From Lineus longissimus (lineage: Eukaryota > Nemertea > Pilidiophora > Heteronemertea > Lineidae), in NCBI RefSeq assembly GCF_910592395.1, contig NC_088313.1, forward strand, positions 3,352,501-3,416,500: a stretch of DNA of 64,000 bases, given 5' to 3'. Below are positions 1 through 10,564 of the stretch, piece by piece. The notes beneath the pieces were generated by a model. The model saw nothing but the letters and a program-made list of their open reading frames with translations. It did no database searches and had not been told where the DNA came from. How positions within the stretch are numbered: the first letter of the stretch is position 1; the number at the start of each line of letters is the position of its first letter. The translations under genes were made by a program, and so were the position numbers.

Positions 1-1969
1 CCGTAACATCAATTTGGTTTTATTGATGTTATTATATTAATATTGTAACCACTTCACTGAGGATACAAAATGTTTCATTACGGGTTAAGAGGCAAAGCTG
101 GGATTACTTGAAGATAATACTTGTTGGGCTGTTAGACCTGCTTAACATCAAACATCATGCAATGGTATTATATGGATTTACATGTTGCTTACAGCTGACT
201 TACAGTCTTTGTAGGCCCGCAGTTTTCCTTTGCATTTCAAATACACATAATTACGATTGCAATTTAATTGAATTTCTTGTTATTCAACGCAAACTATACT
301 ATTCATAATATGTTGATTAATTTTCAACAACTGAATCAAAAAACTTTATTTGAGATTTCGCGCAGCGGCAACATGAATAAGGCCTGTTTATAGCTGCGCT
401 CGCCATACGGCAAAACTAAATTCGGTCCCAGCACCAGTAGCTGTTGGCGTAATTGAAAGTGACAAAATGAAGCGGTTCTAGGTGTTTTTGAATATTAAAT
501 ATTGAAGCGGTTGTCATCTTTTGATGATACGTCGGCCTTCAACCAATCACGCTATTATGGTAATTAGAATAGCCAAACACCCGCTGGCGCCGACCGTAGA
601 TTTGCTGCGGTAGACACTGACTGCAGTGGGAAAAACTCTAATGGAATCAAACCTTAAGCAAAAAGCGTCATCTTTCCCCCGACTTGATGGCATTCAAATT
701 CTATTTTTGCCATCATTAATAGTCACGGTGACGTCAATTCTGTTTCTTCTCAAGTAAACCAAGATTCTTGAACTTTCATACGCGGAAATTAAGAACTGAT
801 TTCGATAGCAGTTGGATCAAGTCTTCCAGGAGTAACCTATGTGTACGTTAAGGTTCGTGGCGCCAGTCCAAAGAGCTGAAAGTCTGATACCAACATTGTT
901 AGCTATGCTTGCAAATGCTAAACTTTTAATCTAACGATATAGGAGTGGTACATGTACCTGTTTCTCATAGCTTTAACTCTAAGGCAATTACAGTTCATGC
1001 CTCCTTTACTAGTCATGAAAACGGGGGTGGCAATTATGTATAATCATACATAGCTTATCTATTTTCTAGCATACCGCTCATGGCACGTCAGATCATTGCT
1101 GAATTGCAAAACAGCTTGAGCGCGGTCAAACGCCTCCAAGTCAAAATAGCTTAAAATCACGAAAACTGTATGTTACCGCTACATTACACCTGTCTTAAGC
1201 TTAATCAACCGTCAAAATTGCTTCACTGACTGAAAAACATACCTTCAACTTTAGAATAGTTTGTTTATCGATAACAAAAACGTTGATTATACGTAGATTT
1301 CGTCTATAATATTCTTAAATCTTATTCCGATTAGCCCAAAAAATGTGCAATTCTTAAAACGATATATGCATGTTGTATTAATCAATAGATCAATCAGAAG
1401 TGAAGTCACGTGAAGGTAAAATCTATATTTACTTGAAATAGTCTTATCGCAGCATTCCGGTTGTGACTCTGTCCTCATAACACCGCTTTGAGACGAATGG
1501 AAATTATAATAAAAAACCACGTCTCACTCTCCGTCCTTCTCAGCATGATTAGGTTGATTTGTTAAAGGAGATGGCGGATTTATGCTTTAAAATGTTTGTT
1601 CTCCAGTTTCATTTGTAAACTAACTTCTGAAAGTGGATGACGCTTCTCAATTTCGTTTCCGCTCAAAGGAAAAAGAAAACCTGGTTATTCGTTATTTTCA
1701 ACATGCAAGAGGTCAATGTACTCCTGGCGCGGGAATCATCTTCGCCCATCCGTCAACCAGACAATAATGGGTCACCATCGCCTGTTATTGAAGGAACATG
1801 AAGTAAATGTTATCTCACAGCCCACGGAAATGATTTGGGAACTTTTGCGTAGCGGAAAAAGATGTTTTCCTGTTGACCAAGAAGCCTCTTTTGCGCAACC
1901 TCGAGTCTCATACTTTTCCCCTCAACTCTTTTACAACATTTGCCAATTAATTCTAATAGTCGTAACTCA
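1..1969. other. Non-coding stretch without recognisable gene
   Basis: AT-rich single-copy-looking sequence with stops in all frames. It contains one GTACATGTAC palindrome near 948 and one perfect CRE palindrome TGACGTCA at 729-736, the only CRE in the window that does not lie in a recognisable mobile element. An open frame runs on the plus strand from 1716 to 2180 (154 codons) but has no domain or splice context I trust, and it overlaps a better minus-strand frame. Confidence 0.6.
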
Positions 1970-2329
1970 TCAGAGAGTGTTATTGCGTCCTATAGTTTCT
2001 GCTAAGCAATATCTTTTTAGTAGAGAAGCTGCAGAGTTTGTTTTTAGATTCGCGAATGTTTGGCATAGTTTGGTATTCCACTTAACTGGCGTGACTTTTT
2101 TTAAACCACTGAGAACTATGGTTTCTTTCCAATTCGATAAGAGCTCCGCGTCTATTTCTGTTTCCTCTATATCAACATAGCATCCGCTTGGCCATTGGTA
2201 TATGTCATCGGGAAAATGATATGATAAGGAAATAAAATTGATATGCGTTGCCTGAGATAAATCTGAGGTAGTATCTACAAGTTGGTAAATAGGCGATGAA
2301 AATCTAGTCTGCCGGAAGAAATCGGCCAT
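1970..2329 (-). CDS. Candidate coding ORF, 119 aa, unknown function
   Basis: An ATG-initiated minus-strand frame of 119 codons ends in TGA. The start reads MADFFRQTRF, with G at +4 but a weak -3 base. Composition is balanced, acidic in the middle (DIEETEID around residues 51-58) and lysine-rich at the end, without simple-sequence bias. I see no signal peptide, membrane segment or known motif. It could be an intact small gene, one exon, or a fragment of a mobile-element protein. A competing plus-strand frame covers part of it (1716-2180). By my rough estimate, open frames of about 120 codons should occur a few times by chance in 64 kb at this base composition, so length alone is not proof. The amino-acid composition is the main argument. 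Confidence 0.28.
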   Translation of the reverse strand: MADFFRQTRFSSPIYQLVDTTSDLSQATHINFISLSYHFPDDIYQWPSGCYVDIEETEIDAELLSNWKETIVLSGLKKVTPVKWNTKLCQTFANLKTNSAASLLKRYCLAETIGRNNTL

Positions 2330-2692
2330 TGAGGCTTTGTTTATCTTTGTTAGTCTAGGCTTTGTTCCAAGTTAATGACGCAACCAACTCAACTCAAGGT
2401 CTGTTAGTGGCGGTTCGTCATGATCGTTGCCTCTTCTGGTCATCATTTGAGAGGTTTCGCAACCCCTACGAACGACGAAGTGCGAACTTCATGTCCGTAA
2501 GGTATGTCGTGTCATATCGCGCTAATTCATTGATGCGATGACTCGTTTATTGTGTTCTATAATTCGTCGTACGAAAAATTGTGGACATTTTCAAAGAAAC
2601 GTCGTCATTTGTAGCTATGTACAACAATCTAATTTGTACATGGAACATTTTTTAGTCGTAGTCAACATAGTTAATTCCGTTCGATAGCAAAA

Positions 2693-2941
2693 CTAATTCA
2701 CCTCCGCGATGGTGTGGAAACCTGTCACCAATACGTCGAAATATTGAATAGCGTAACCAGGCAGCTGAGATAACCGAGATGAATATTTCCGTATCAATAC
2801 CATAGATCCTATTATATTCCACAATCCTACCATTGTCTTCACTGTATCGGATTCCGCCCAATGCAACTGATGCCGCGACCGCTCATTCACGCGAACCGAA
2901 AACTGGTCAATGGCTGGATAGAGCCATGGCCACGGTATAAG
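2693..2941 (-). CDS. Candidate internal exon, unknown protein
   Basis: Minus-strand frame open between stops for about 83 codons. It contains segments such as WAESDTVKTMVGLW and LPGYAIQYFDVLVTGFHTIAE. A good 5' splice donor (GAG|GTGAAT) falls at 2702/2701, in frame after HTIAE, so the exon could end at 2702. The acceptor is less certain; CCATTGACCAG upstream is a possibility. A second minus frame (2652-2861) is also open and equally protein-like, which weakens the call. No family recognised. Confidence 0.2.
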   Translation of the reverse strand, partial: LIPWPWLYPAIDQFSVRVNERSRHQLHWAESDTVKTMVGLWNIIGSMVLIRKYSSRLSQLPGYAIQYFDVLVTGFHTIAEVN

Positions 2942-4770
2942 TCACAATATGAATCACATACATCAACTAATATGTCGTTTGTGGTCGGGTGAGATATGAT
3001 ATATAGTATGTCCCTGGACATTACGAATGGTCATTGATATTTGCATCTATTGATATATCAACTGCGGTATTGATAAATCGGGCATGTCGCGCAAGGATGA
3101 GGGTGAGTGCAAATCGTTAGTATCGCTATGTTGGAGTAATGATTATCGAAAAAAAGGAACGATGATAGCGCACCCATCCTCTTGCAAACAGGGCCTACAA
3201 CACGACTTCTTCTGGGAGTAAGTACATGTATATGTATCGAGTGAAATGGCCTGATATTGTCAGGGTGTAGCGCAAGTCCGATCCCCACCAACAGGCAGTC
3301 CTGTCGTGGCATACCTAGAGCTCGTTAAGAAACTTAACGGACTCGGACATAGCGTGTGCGTCAAGATGCGAGAGAAACTCGCATGACAACTCGCTAAGTT
3401 TACCGACAACCTTGCACGAGTGTGACAACTCCTTTGTGTGGCCACATGACAAAGAGGGCTTTCTCTTAAACTGTCAAACGAATATCAGATATTCGGGTGC
3501 GTGGCAGGTGCAAGCTTACCCTTCTACCGGAAATTTCCTACCCGTTTCTACTGTTTGTGCGACCAATTCCTTATCATTTGGCATAATGCAGGTAAAGCAT
3601 ATTTACTGTATTTGAGCATTGCCGCTGTGGTCAACACATTTTCTCTTTCGCCGTGATTTCTCATCTACACTGACATGTTTATTGTGTAGCGTCGTACACC
3701 TCGGGTAAAAAGCTCGAAACTATCTATGATATTAAGAAAGATGGTTTTTTTACAACTCTGTAATGATAATTATGTAAGTCTTCGTTCTCATCTGGTACCA
3801 AGGCATCGGATTTGCGATAAGAGTTTATAAGCAGATGGGTGGTCAATACTGTCATAAACGTACCCACTGATGCAAATAAGTCCAATACGGTTGACCGTGT
3901 AGCTGCATATTACATCGTCAGATGCATTCGGCGTCAATAGCAGACGCAAGTAATTACATGTACTGCGATATCATATTGGCCAATGCTGTCCTTCCAAGAA
4001 TTTCTTTTATAAGCTATCGGATGGAATGAAATTGCAGCACGTAGTAGATAATCATTAACCTACTTCTTTTGGCTTTCGTGCTGTGGATTTCCACTGCGAC
4101 GTTCTCCAATTGGGTTTTGCCACATCCGACTTACTACACAGGCCGAGGCTTTGTCGTGGTGGTAGGCGACAGTAGAGAAGGATATCGCTGTAAACCATTG
4201 CTGTAAATATACCTTTACTGTAAATTATAGATGAAACACTGAGAGAGAAAAACCGTTGCTTGAACTATACCAATGCAATGCCAACATCAAGAAATGACAT
4301 TTCGTGCAGTGTATTATTTGTCTTTTTACAGTGTACGGAACAAATGAGCTTACCTTAACAAGTACGTGTCACCACGTACATGTACATGTACTACGGAAAT
4401 CAATTTGTTTCCCTACGTTTTTCCATCATTAATTTTCGTTGCTAATTCCAGTAGCTTAGCATGTACAATTACTGTGCACTATCGGCTAATTGGTTCAATT
4501 TCTTCACGAAGATTATTACGAGCAAGCTCGCTTGTTACTTGGGATGTTCAGCGACAGACAACGTTTACTTACGTATAATGAAATTAGCATTGCGAGGGCG
4601 CAGAAGCGTCTCGTCACGGCACCATAGCATGAATTGCCCTTTTTGTAAACTGGGAAGATACTGATCAAATTAAACAACGATTTTCACGACAGGTGGTTGT
4701 CATAGGAGCTCTTTAAAGGAGAACGCAGAAATTTATGTTTTGGTAAATATTGTCTTCAGGTACTTTCCTA
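2942..4770. other. Non-coding stretch
   Basis: No supported gene. Several short open frames are present on both strands without splice or domain support. TACATGTA palindromes occur near 3224, 3958 and twice in overlap at about 4378-4391. The rest is AT-rich unique-looking DNA. Confidence 0.55.
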
Positions 4771-4775
4771 CGTCA

Positions 4776-4875
4776 TCATCTTGACCCTCAATGTATTGAC
4801 ATTGCTCAGCGTCCAGACAACGCGCGGTGGAGGCTACGGAAGCAGTACTGCTGGAAGTCCAGTATGTACGTCTTT
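4776..4875. repeat. Diverged dispersed segment, copy 1 (partner at 38625)
   Basis: About 100 bp align by eye with 38625-38725 at roughly 75-80% identity. Shared runs include TCATCTTGACCCT, AATGTATTGACAT, CAGACAACG and GGAGGCTACGG. Relative to the partner this copy carries a one-base length change in the CGCGCGGTGG stretch, which breaks the frame encoding CIDMAQLSDN in the partner. It is either a fragment of a low-copy mobile element or a duplicated, decayed exon. Orientation of any coding content is unclear because frames on both strands show conserved residues. Confidence 0.5.
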
Positions 4876-6655
4876 GGCTTCGCTGACAACTCATCCGAAA
4901 GCCAGTTCTGATCGTGAGTACGCAACGCAATAGCAACTTATAAGCGCTGGAGACAAATTCGCTTGATTCAAATATCATTAGCATGCAGTAGGTGGAGGTT
5001 GGTGCTGGTCAGACTGGATAAAGGGTCAGCCTTGTCGGTACATGCATATACTAGTCCCTAGCACGATTAACGGTATTTGCCTCATCACAAGTAGGATCGG
5101 ATCGTCACACAACTGGCGGTATCGCAGACCAGTGTTAATGGTCTTGGCGTCAACTTGTCCCAGTTCACCGCTACAGTCGGACGATAGTCCGTCCGCACTT
5201 AAATTAGTTCAGCTGATACGTGACCAATCCTTGTTGCAACTATAGTATTTTTCAGTACTTGCTAAAAGGACTACCGGTAGCCATTAGATACATAATCCAA
5301 CGCCGTGCCGGTGGTTTGTCTCTGTGGCTTTAACCATCCAAAGCAACAGTACACAGGAACAACGGAATCTATAGCCAAGGCATTTAAAACATCATTTCTG
5401 CATTAGCTTACCCAAATCACGCATCCCCGTGGACTGCGTATAATGATTAATCAAGGAATGTATAGGCATATACATGTTCTGAATACTGAAGGTAGCGCAC
5501 ACCAGTCACGAATCTCGCGGCCTTCCCGTAGAGAAAATGTCCCGATTGCGTGAGAAGAAGCTTATATGAATGTACAATCAATAGTCATGGTTCTTGGCTG
5601 AAAGAAACTTGCAATGTATATAAACACTTATAGAATTACTGATGCTGGAAAAATACCAAGAAGGGTGATACTTAAGAGGTACATTTGCCGCCTTTTTCAC
5701 TCGATTGGTTTTGTTTTGGTAGAAAACGTGCGTTTTGGTCGGGTTGGCGCTATACAGTCATTGCTCACGTTATAGAGTGGCTCAGAAAAAGACCAGCGCA
5801 GGAAATAGTGCGGTAAAAAGCATCGCCAGGCACAGATAAGACCGTGGAGGGAATTTGTGATCGTCTATGGAACACTCTGAGTGAAATTGCATAAAAAGCT
5901 TTCCCTTGATATTTTGTGACACCCTGTATTCAAATTTGTTTAGAACCACACTTTCGATTTATCCATCGCACAACTAAATCTAGAATTCTCTAGTAATGTT
6001 CAAATGATTCTTTCTGGTTGGAATCGCTACTTCCTCCATTCCCGGCTTCCATTATAGCAAATACTTTTAGTATCACAAGTAGTCTGATGGTGTGTATAAT
6101 AATTGAACTACAGCGATGTTTCCGTTAATCAATACCAGCTAACATGTAGACAAGCATGTTCATTACAGATCCCCCTTATCTCACATACATAACATACCCT
6201 TGGGTTATTGTAGCCAAGCAATTACTTGATTATAAAGAAGCGGTTGCCAACGGGCCTTTAGATTCTATTGAATTTTAATCGATCCCTGGTGCCAATACCG
6301 GAACGTGGCATTTTGAAATCTGTGAATTTTGTATTGATTTTAATTATTCATTGTTTTTCGATTCATGCGTCAAGTGTGGTCGCGCTTAGAATAGATAAGT
6401 ATTGTTATTTTCCGGGCAGAGTTTGATCATAAACATTCAACAGTGCGTCCCAGGGTCTCTGTTAGTATTATCAGTTTTTGATATATTTTACCGTTATTGT
6501 TGTCTGGGTCTAGAATTCAGTCAGGAATGTACTCGGTCTCCTAGTTAGTGCATCATGTTTTATGACACTCAAGTCTCTGAGATCGCAAAGTTCCTTTAAA
6601 AAATTCTATATGCCTGGTAATAAGATGGGGAGTGGACTTATTAGGGCAGTGACGA
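4876..6655. other. Non-coding stretch
   Basis: Unique-looking AT-rich DNA with frequent stops in all frames. Short open frames at 5042-5245 and 4733-4984 have no support. I see no repeats or RNA genes. Confidence 0.55.
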
Positions 6656-6659
6656 CCTT

Positions 6660-6698
6660 CTGTTGTTGTGCCTCCCGGAAGAGGCGCAACAACAACAG
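6660..6698. repeat. Imperfect 18-bp inverted repeat (hairpin)
   Basis: The left arm CTGTTGTTGTGCCTC and right arm GAGGCGCAACAACAACAG are separated by CCGGAA. The arms pair except for a 3-base length difference. The hairpin sits ten bases before a run of 13 G (6708-6720). It may be a small MITE remnant or simple local palindrome growth. Confidence 0.55.
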
Positions 6699-6707
6699 GC
6701 TTTGGAA

Positions 6708-6720
6708 GGGGGGGGGGGGG
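6708..6720. repeat. G13 homopolymer
   Basis: Uninterrupted run of 13 G preceded by GGAA and followed by TCAATG. Such runs are prone to length variation and sequencing error. Confidence 0.9.
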
Positions 6721-6843
6721 TCAATGCAGAACGATATAAGCCACTTTTGTTCGATTCAAAAATGAACTAAATGCATATATACGAAGCAATACTTCTACGA
6801 TCCTGACATATCATGCCATTCCACTCGCTACATACTCACTCCC

Positions 6844-7458
6844 TTATAAGGGGCAGACATGCATCCGGTTTGCAAGAGGATGTACTCCGACGAACCTGTG
6901 CGAATTGGCTACACGGTTATTGAATGTTGCGACCTTATCGTCTGCAATTTCCTTTGTTCTCCAGGCATTTTTCAGGAACAGCTTTTTATACAAGAAAAAC
7001 AACATCAATTGTTCGCCTCCGTCACAGCGACAAAACGTGTTACTAGTGAAAGACGAGACACGACAACGCTGCAAAGATATACTTGTTGTTTTGTCGCTGT
7101 CAACATCAGTATCCTCTTTAGATGTTGCCGTCTGCACCATATCGTTTTCTTTTGTTACAATCGCGGATTCGAAAAAAACATCAAGGCAGACGATCGATAA
7201 ATGACATCTACCGAAATGTACAGTCGGTGAAGAAGAAGAAAATTTCCCCCTGGAAAAAGTGTCCGGCCTTATCGTATTCTGACAGATTATGGTGTGTTGA
7301 TAAAAACTATGTCTGGTGATGAGTATACTGGCCTCCTTAGCCATGGTCGGCAACCACTCCAGGAGAAGGAACACTCCAACGCAAAAACTCGGGGAGATGT
7401 CGCTCGTTAGCCTTGGACGGCAGACGTCAAGGAGAGAGAGACTCAAAATTGAACCCAT
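6844..7458 (-). CDS. Longest ORF in the window, 204 aa, unknown function
   Basis: Minus-strand frame from ATG (MGSILSLSLL) to TAA. It contains a hydrophobic stretch near residues 25-36 (CVGVFLLLEWL), a serine-rich run near 72-78, an acidic hydrophilic segment near 113-125 (TSKEDTDVDSDKT) and cysteines near 131, 143 and 145. I recognise no family. By a rough chance estimate, a frame this long would be unexpected in 64 kb of random sequence at about 40% GC. However, two plus-strand frames (6859-7200 and 6905-7204) are also open over the same DNA, so the region may simply be poor in stop codons. If spliced, a plausible internal acceptor is ATATCTTTGCAG within the frame. It could be an intact small gene, merged exon and intron, or chance. 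Confidence 0.28.
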   Translation of the reverse strand: MGSILSLSLLDVCRPRLTSDISPSFCVGVFLLLEWLPTMAKEASILITRHSFYQHTIICQNTIRPDTFSRGKFSSSSPTVHFGRCHLSIVCLDVFFESAIVTKENDMVQTATSKEDTDVDSDKTTSISLQRCRVSSFTSNTFCRCDGGEQLMLFFLYKKLFLKNAWRTKEIADDKVATFNNRVANSHRFVGVHPLANRMHVCPL

Positions 7459-7504
7459 AAAAACGTGGTCAGGGACTAGCCATCAGTTACTTGACACGAA
7501 ATAA

Positions 7505-8940
7505 AAACCGGGTCCCAGCGCACAGACACGGAATTTGATGCACCAAGTGACTTAAAAACGTTACAGCATAATGACTGTTGGATGCAGCCAAGTATGAACA
7601 AAAAAGTATTCACTGTCTTGAAAGCATTGAAAAAAATCCCAACGCGAAAGAAGAGGCTGTCAAGCGTGATGCAGTTTTTTCCCGTGATACTAGTCATATT
7701 GTCGTTAATAAAACGTCTCGAAATAAATCCCCTGATATTTATTTCTCGTTCTTTATTGCATATAGATGCAAAAACAAGGACAACAGAAAAGAAAATGACG
7801 CAAATTCGCAGCGACTGGATTATGAGAAAAGTTGAATTTGATACTAAAGGAAACTACTAAATAGAATGCCAGAGCGCGACGCGTAAAAGAAACTTCCAAA
7901 CTGTCTTTACAAAGAAATGCATTATTGGACATGCTGGAAAAAATTGCACATTGTTTGTAGGAAGTTTGATATTATCACCATTACGAAGAAGGCGGCGAAG
8001 TCTTTTTCCATATTGTTCAATATTCTGTCGATCCGTATTTTGCTTGTTTCTTCAAAACAAAATAGTATAGCGCAAACGGTCCTTTTTTAGGACAATGCAG
8101 CGATTTATAGAGCTATATGTATGTAACATCGCGGTACTTAAAAGGACTTTAACGGCGACATTTACAAATAGTGTAAGTAAATGCCTGCCGGTAATCGAGA
8201 CACAGCATATTGTTTACCACCGTAGATACTGTTAACGTAGTATGGTCCCTCCCCAATCTCTCTTCTTTTACATGAATCTAGACTCTGGCACAACCAATGT
8301 CAGAGTTATATAAACATAAACTAAACTGGCCAAACTTTGGAATAAAATCTAGCCTGCTCTAGTTGTTTTAGCATTCGCCCTTTAAACACGATAAGATAAA
8401 AATACAGAGGACAACAAAATAAGCCAAATGATGAATAAATAACTGGAAAAATCCAAGGAACATATATCAACATTTTCCTTTTGTTCCTAATGTGTTGATA
8501 CTCATTTTTCATTCCTTCTGGGCAAACTGAATTTATGCCGACAAAAAGTAAGTGCGGACCTCGGAAAATGCCATCAGTTTTAAATACTAAAGGAGGTCTA
8601 TAATCGGACACATGCATGTACATGTAGCTACATTTTAGTATGAAAAAAAGTTTATCAAGTGCAGTGTAACTCATTGTGCATTTGCAATGCGTTGAACGTA
8701 TTTTCTACGGATGCTCCTTTAAGCAATTATCGTATGATTTAATTGGTTTGGGTGTGGTGACAGGACGAAATATCAATAATCATGCGCATCTAATTTATCT
8801 TTGCAAATTAATGTTGTTATTTCTATGGCATCATTTTGCATCAACGAAAACGAACAATGCAATTTGAACTCTTTTTGTATCGCGTGCGTTGGTCTTGGTT
8901 TATCTTTCTGAATACACAACATATTGTATATCGTACGTCT
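7505..8940. other. Non-coding stretch
   Basis: No supported gene. Overlapping lysine-rich plus frames at 7578-7860 and a 117-codon minus frame at 8321-8674 look like chance openness. A TACATGTA palindrome lies near 8615. Confidence 0.5.
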
Positions 8941-8952
8941 CAATTGAGAATA

Positions 8953-9342
8953 ATGCGTATTGAGCGGGTTTTTTTTGTTCTTCTAGCGTCAGTTCAAGGC
9001 AATTCGCCGCGGGCCTCTTTCCTCACCAGTACCCTTGTGTTGGAAGAGGGTAAAAGGAAACGGAATAGCCGACCTTTCGCACATTTGAGATCCGACCTGG
9101 ATGCACTCAATATCAGGTCCGTCGCGTCGTCGAAATCCACAGACTCGCCGAAATTTCCGCCACTCTACTGCAAGAGAAGCTTATCTGGAAAGAAAAAAAT
9201 AACTGTTGATCGCCTCTTTTCACGAGAGTGGTGGTCAGAGACGATCAAAAGAACGGAACCGGATATGGTAGAAAACAAAATACGCCTTCTTATTCTTCTG
9301 AATATTGACGTTAAACAGTGTCAACCTCTGTCCAACTTATGA
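8953..9342 (+). CDS. Candidate secreted-peptide-like ORF, 129 aa, or an internal exon from 8987
   Basis: From ATG at 8953 the frame begins MRIERVFFVLLASVQG. This has the shape of a signal peptide: arginines, a hydrophobic core, then small and polar residues. A region with several basic cleavage-like sites follows (EEGKRKR near residue 35, YCKR near 81, SGKKK near 88, IKR near 108); GKR and GKKK resemble amidation-processing sites. The frame is open upstream to 8836. Caution: the hydrophobic core is encoded by a T-rich tract ending TTCTTCTAG, an excellent 3' splice acceptor, so the real feature may be an internal exon starting at 8987. Possible donors are AGG|GTAAAA (near 9052) and CAG|GTCCGT (near 9117). 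The start sits in a fair context (A at -3). No known peptide family recognised. Confidence 0.3.
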   Translation: MRIERVFFVLLASVQGNSPRASFLTSTLVLEEGKRKRNSRPFAHLRSDLDALNIRSVASSKSTDSPKFPPLYCKRSLSGKKKITVDRLFSREWWSETIKRTEPDMVENKIRLLILLNIDVKQCQPLSNL

Positions 9343-9344
9343 AT

Positions 9345-9945
9345 GATGCAAACAAGACAAATGGTAGTATTGAGAATGTTATCATTAAGTGTTGCATGTT
9401 CTATATTTTTACTGCGTAAGCTCATGGCTAGAGGTTAGGGCGAGGTGACGCACCATGTTCATCGGCTAATCTCACTTTTCACTCGCAATTCGCACGCAAT
9501 TAACGACATGTCATTCATATTATTCAGTGTACATGTATATGTGTTAACATAACGCAATTTCAACTATCTGCTGCATGCGCAATTTTGCGCGTCAAAAGTG
9601 CATGATTCACGTGAGTCGTATTGCTTACAAATGAGTAGCCTTGGGTCACAGGTGAACGTAACATTGATAACGCCCTCCAATTATACAAATTGTCTGCGCC
9701 TTGGTTTCACTTGTAATTAAAGTGAAAACATACTCGCGTGTCAATTGGTTTAGGGCCTTTAGCGATTTGTCAGTTTTTATGCAGGTGAGTTATCATCAGT
9801 ATGATTATTGGATCGTATTCGTGTAGTGTTCAGTTGATGAAAAGAGCCATTTATTGATGAACATCTCCGGTGCCTGCTAAAATCACGGGAACCGCTCCGT
9901 TGTGCGCTGACCGTGTGCTCGGTTAAATGCTCCCTATAAATCTAA
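9345..9945. other. Non-coding stretch
   Basis: AT-rich, no open frame of note. A TACATGTA palindrome lies near 9532. No RNA gene or repeat recognised. Confidence 0.55.
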
Positions 9946-9949
9946 ATAA

Positions 9950-10162
9950 TTGCCTTGGCCGAAAGCAGCCAACGAGATTGGGGAGTTTGACAAAACCTTG
10001 GCCTCATTGGTACGCTCGTTATCTACGAATGTTGTGGTCTCTCTAGCTATAACTCCCTGGCTCGTTGAACAAGCGGGTGGGAAAGGTCCCCCAGAAATCG
10101 CCTGTGATGCTAAATGGGAAAATCGCCGGCAAACAACGACCATCCAAAAAGTTAAGACATGA
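9950..10162. CDS. Coding-like segment, strand uncertain (first of a pair)
   Basis: Both strands are open here. The plus frame reads KAANEIGEFDKTLASL and VEQAGGKGPPEIACDAKWEN, with G-rich first codon positions. The minus frame reads HLASQAISGGPFPPACSTSQ and ARETTTFVDNERTNEAK, and follows a good acceptor (CGATTTTCCCATTTAG, exon from about 10105 downward) with a fair donor AAG|GTTTTG. I cannot choose the strand. The segment may be an old exon or part of a mobile-element protein. It pairs with a similar two-strand-open segment at 10350-10560. Confidence 0.22.
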
Positions 10163-10349
10163 CTCAATCTGCGTCAATTCGGCTGTAATACATCTCAGCA
10201 AATTCATTAGAAACCTCTAGGTATTATAAAAAAAAGAAATGAATCTTTGACATTTCCTATGGATCAAAGAAAGAGATAGCAAGCCAATAATCTACTTGAA
10301 ATTACATCAGTTATGAAGGACCTGACCTTTGCCTTATCTTTAATGAATA

Positions 10350-10560
10350 AAACTAATGACATCATACTTGGACAAAGCAAGCCACGTGAGGGAATTCGCT
10401 GAAATGGCCAAGTCCGTGGCCATGTCATCGACAGTGCCCCCGTCCCTAAACAAGTCTCTTCGGTCGATGCTATCAACAAGCATACTAATCATTACTACGC
10501 CCAGGCGAATGGTATCAATTGTATGTTTTATTAATAACTTATTACCAAGTGGCTTGGAAT
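10350..10560. CDS. Coding-like segment, strand uncertain (second of a pair)
   Basis: The minus strand reads TIRLGVVMISMLVDSIDRR, then DLFRDGGTVDDMATDLAI and SANSLTWLALSKYDVISF before TAA, with strongly purine-biased first codon positions. The plus frame reads SHVREFAEMAKSVAMSSTVP and is open too. Splice sites flanking the minus frame are poor. No family recognised. With 9950-10162 it could form two pieces of one old coding unit. Confidence 0.22.
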
Positions 10561-10564
10561 CGAA

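Noticed and set aside
1716-2180. 154-codon plus-strand open frame
   Set aside because: Length is only marginally above the chance range, there is no splice or domain support, and it lies opposite a more protein-like minus frame.
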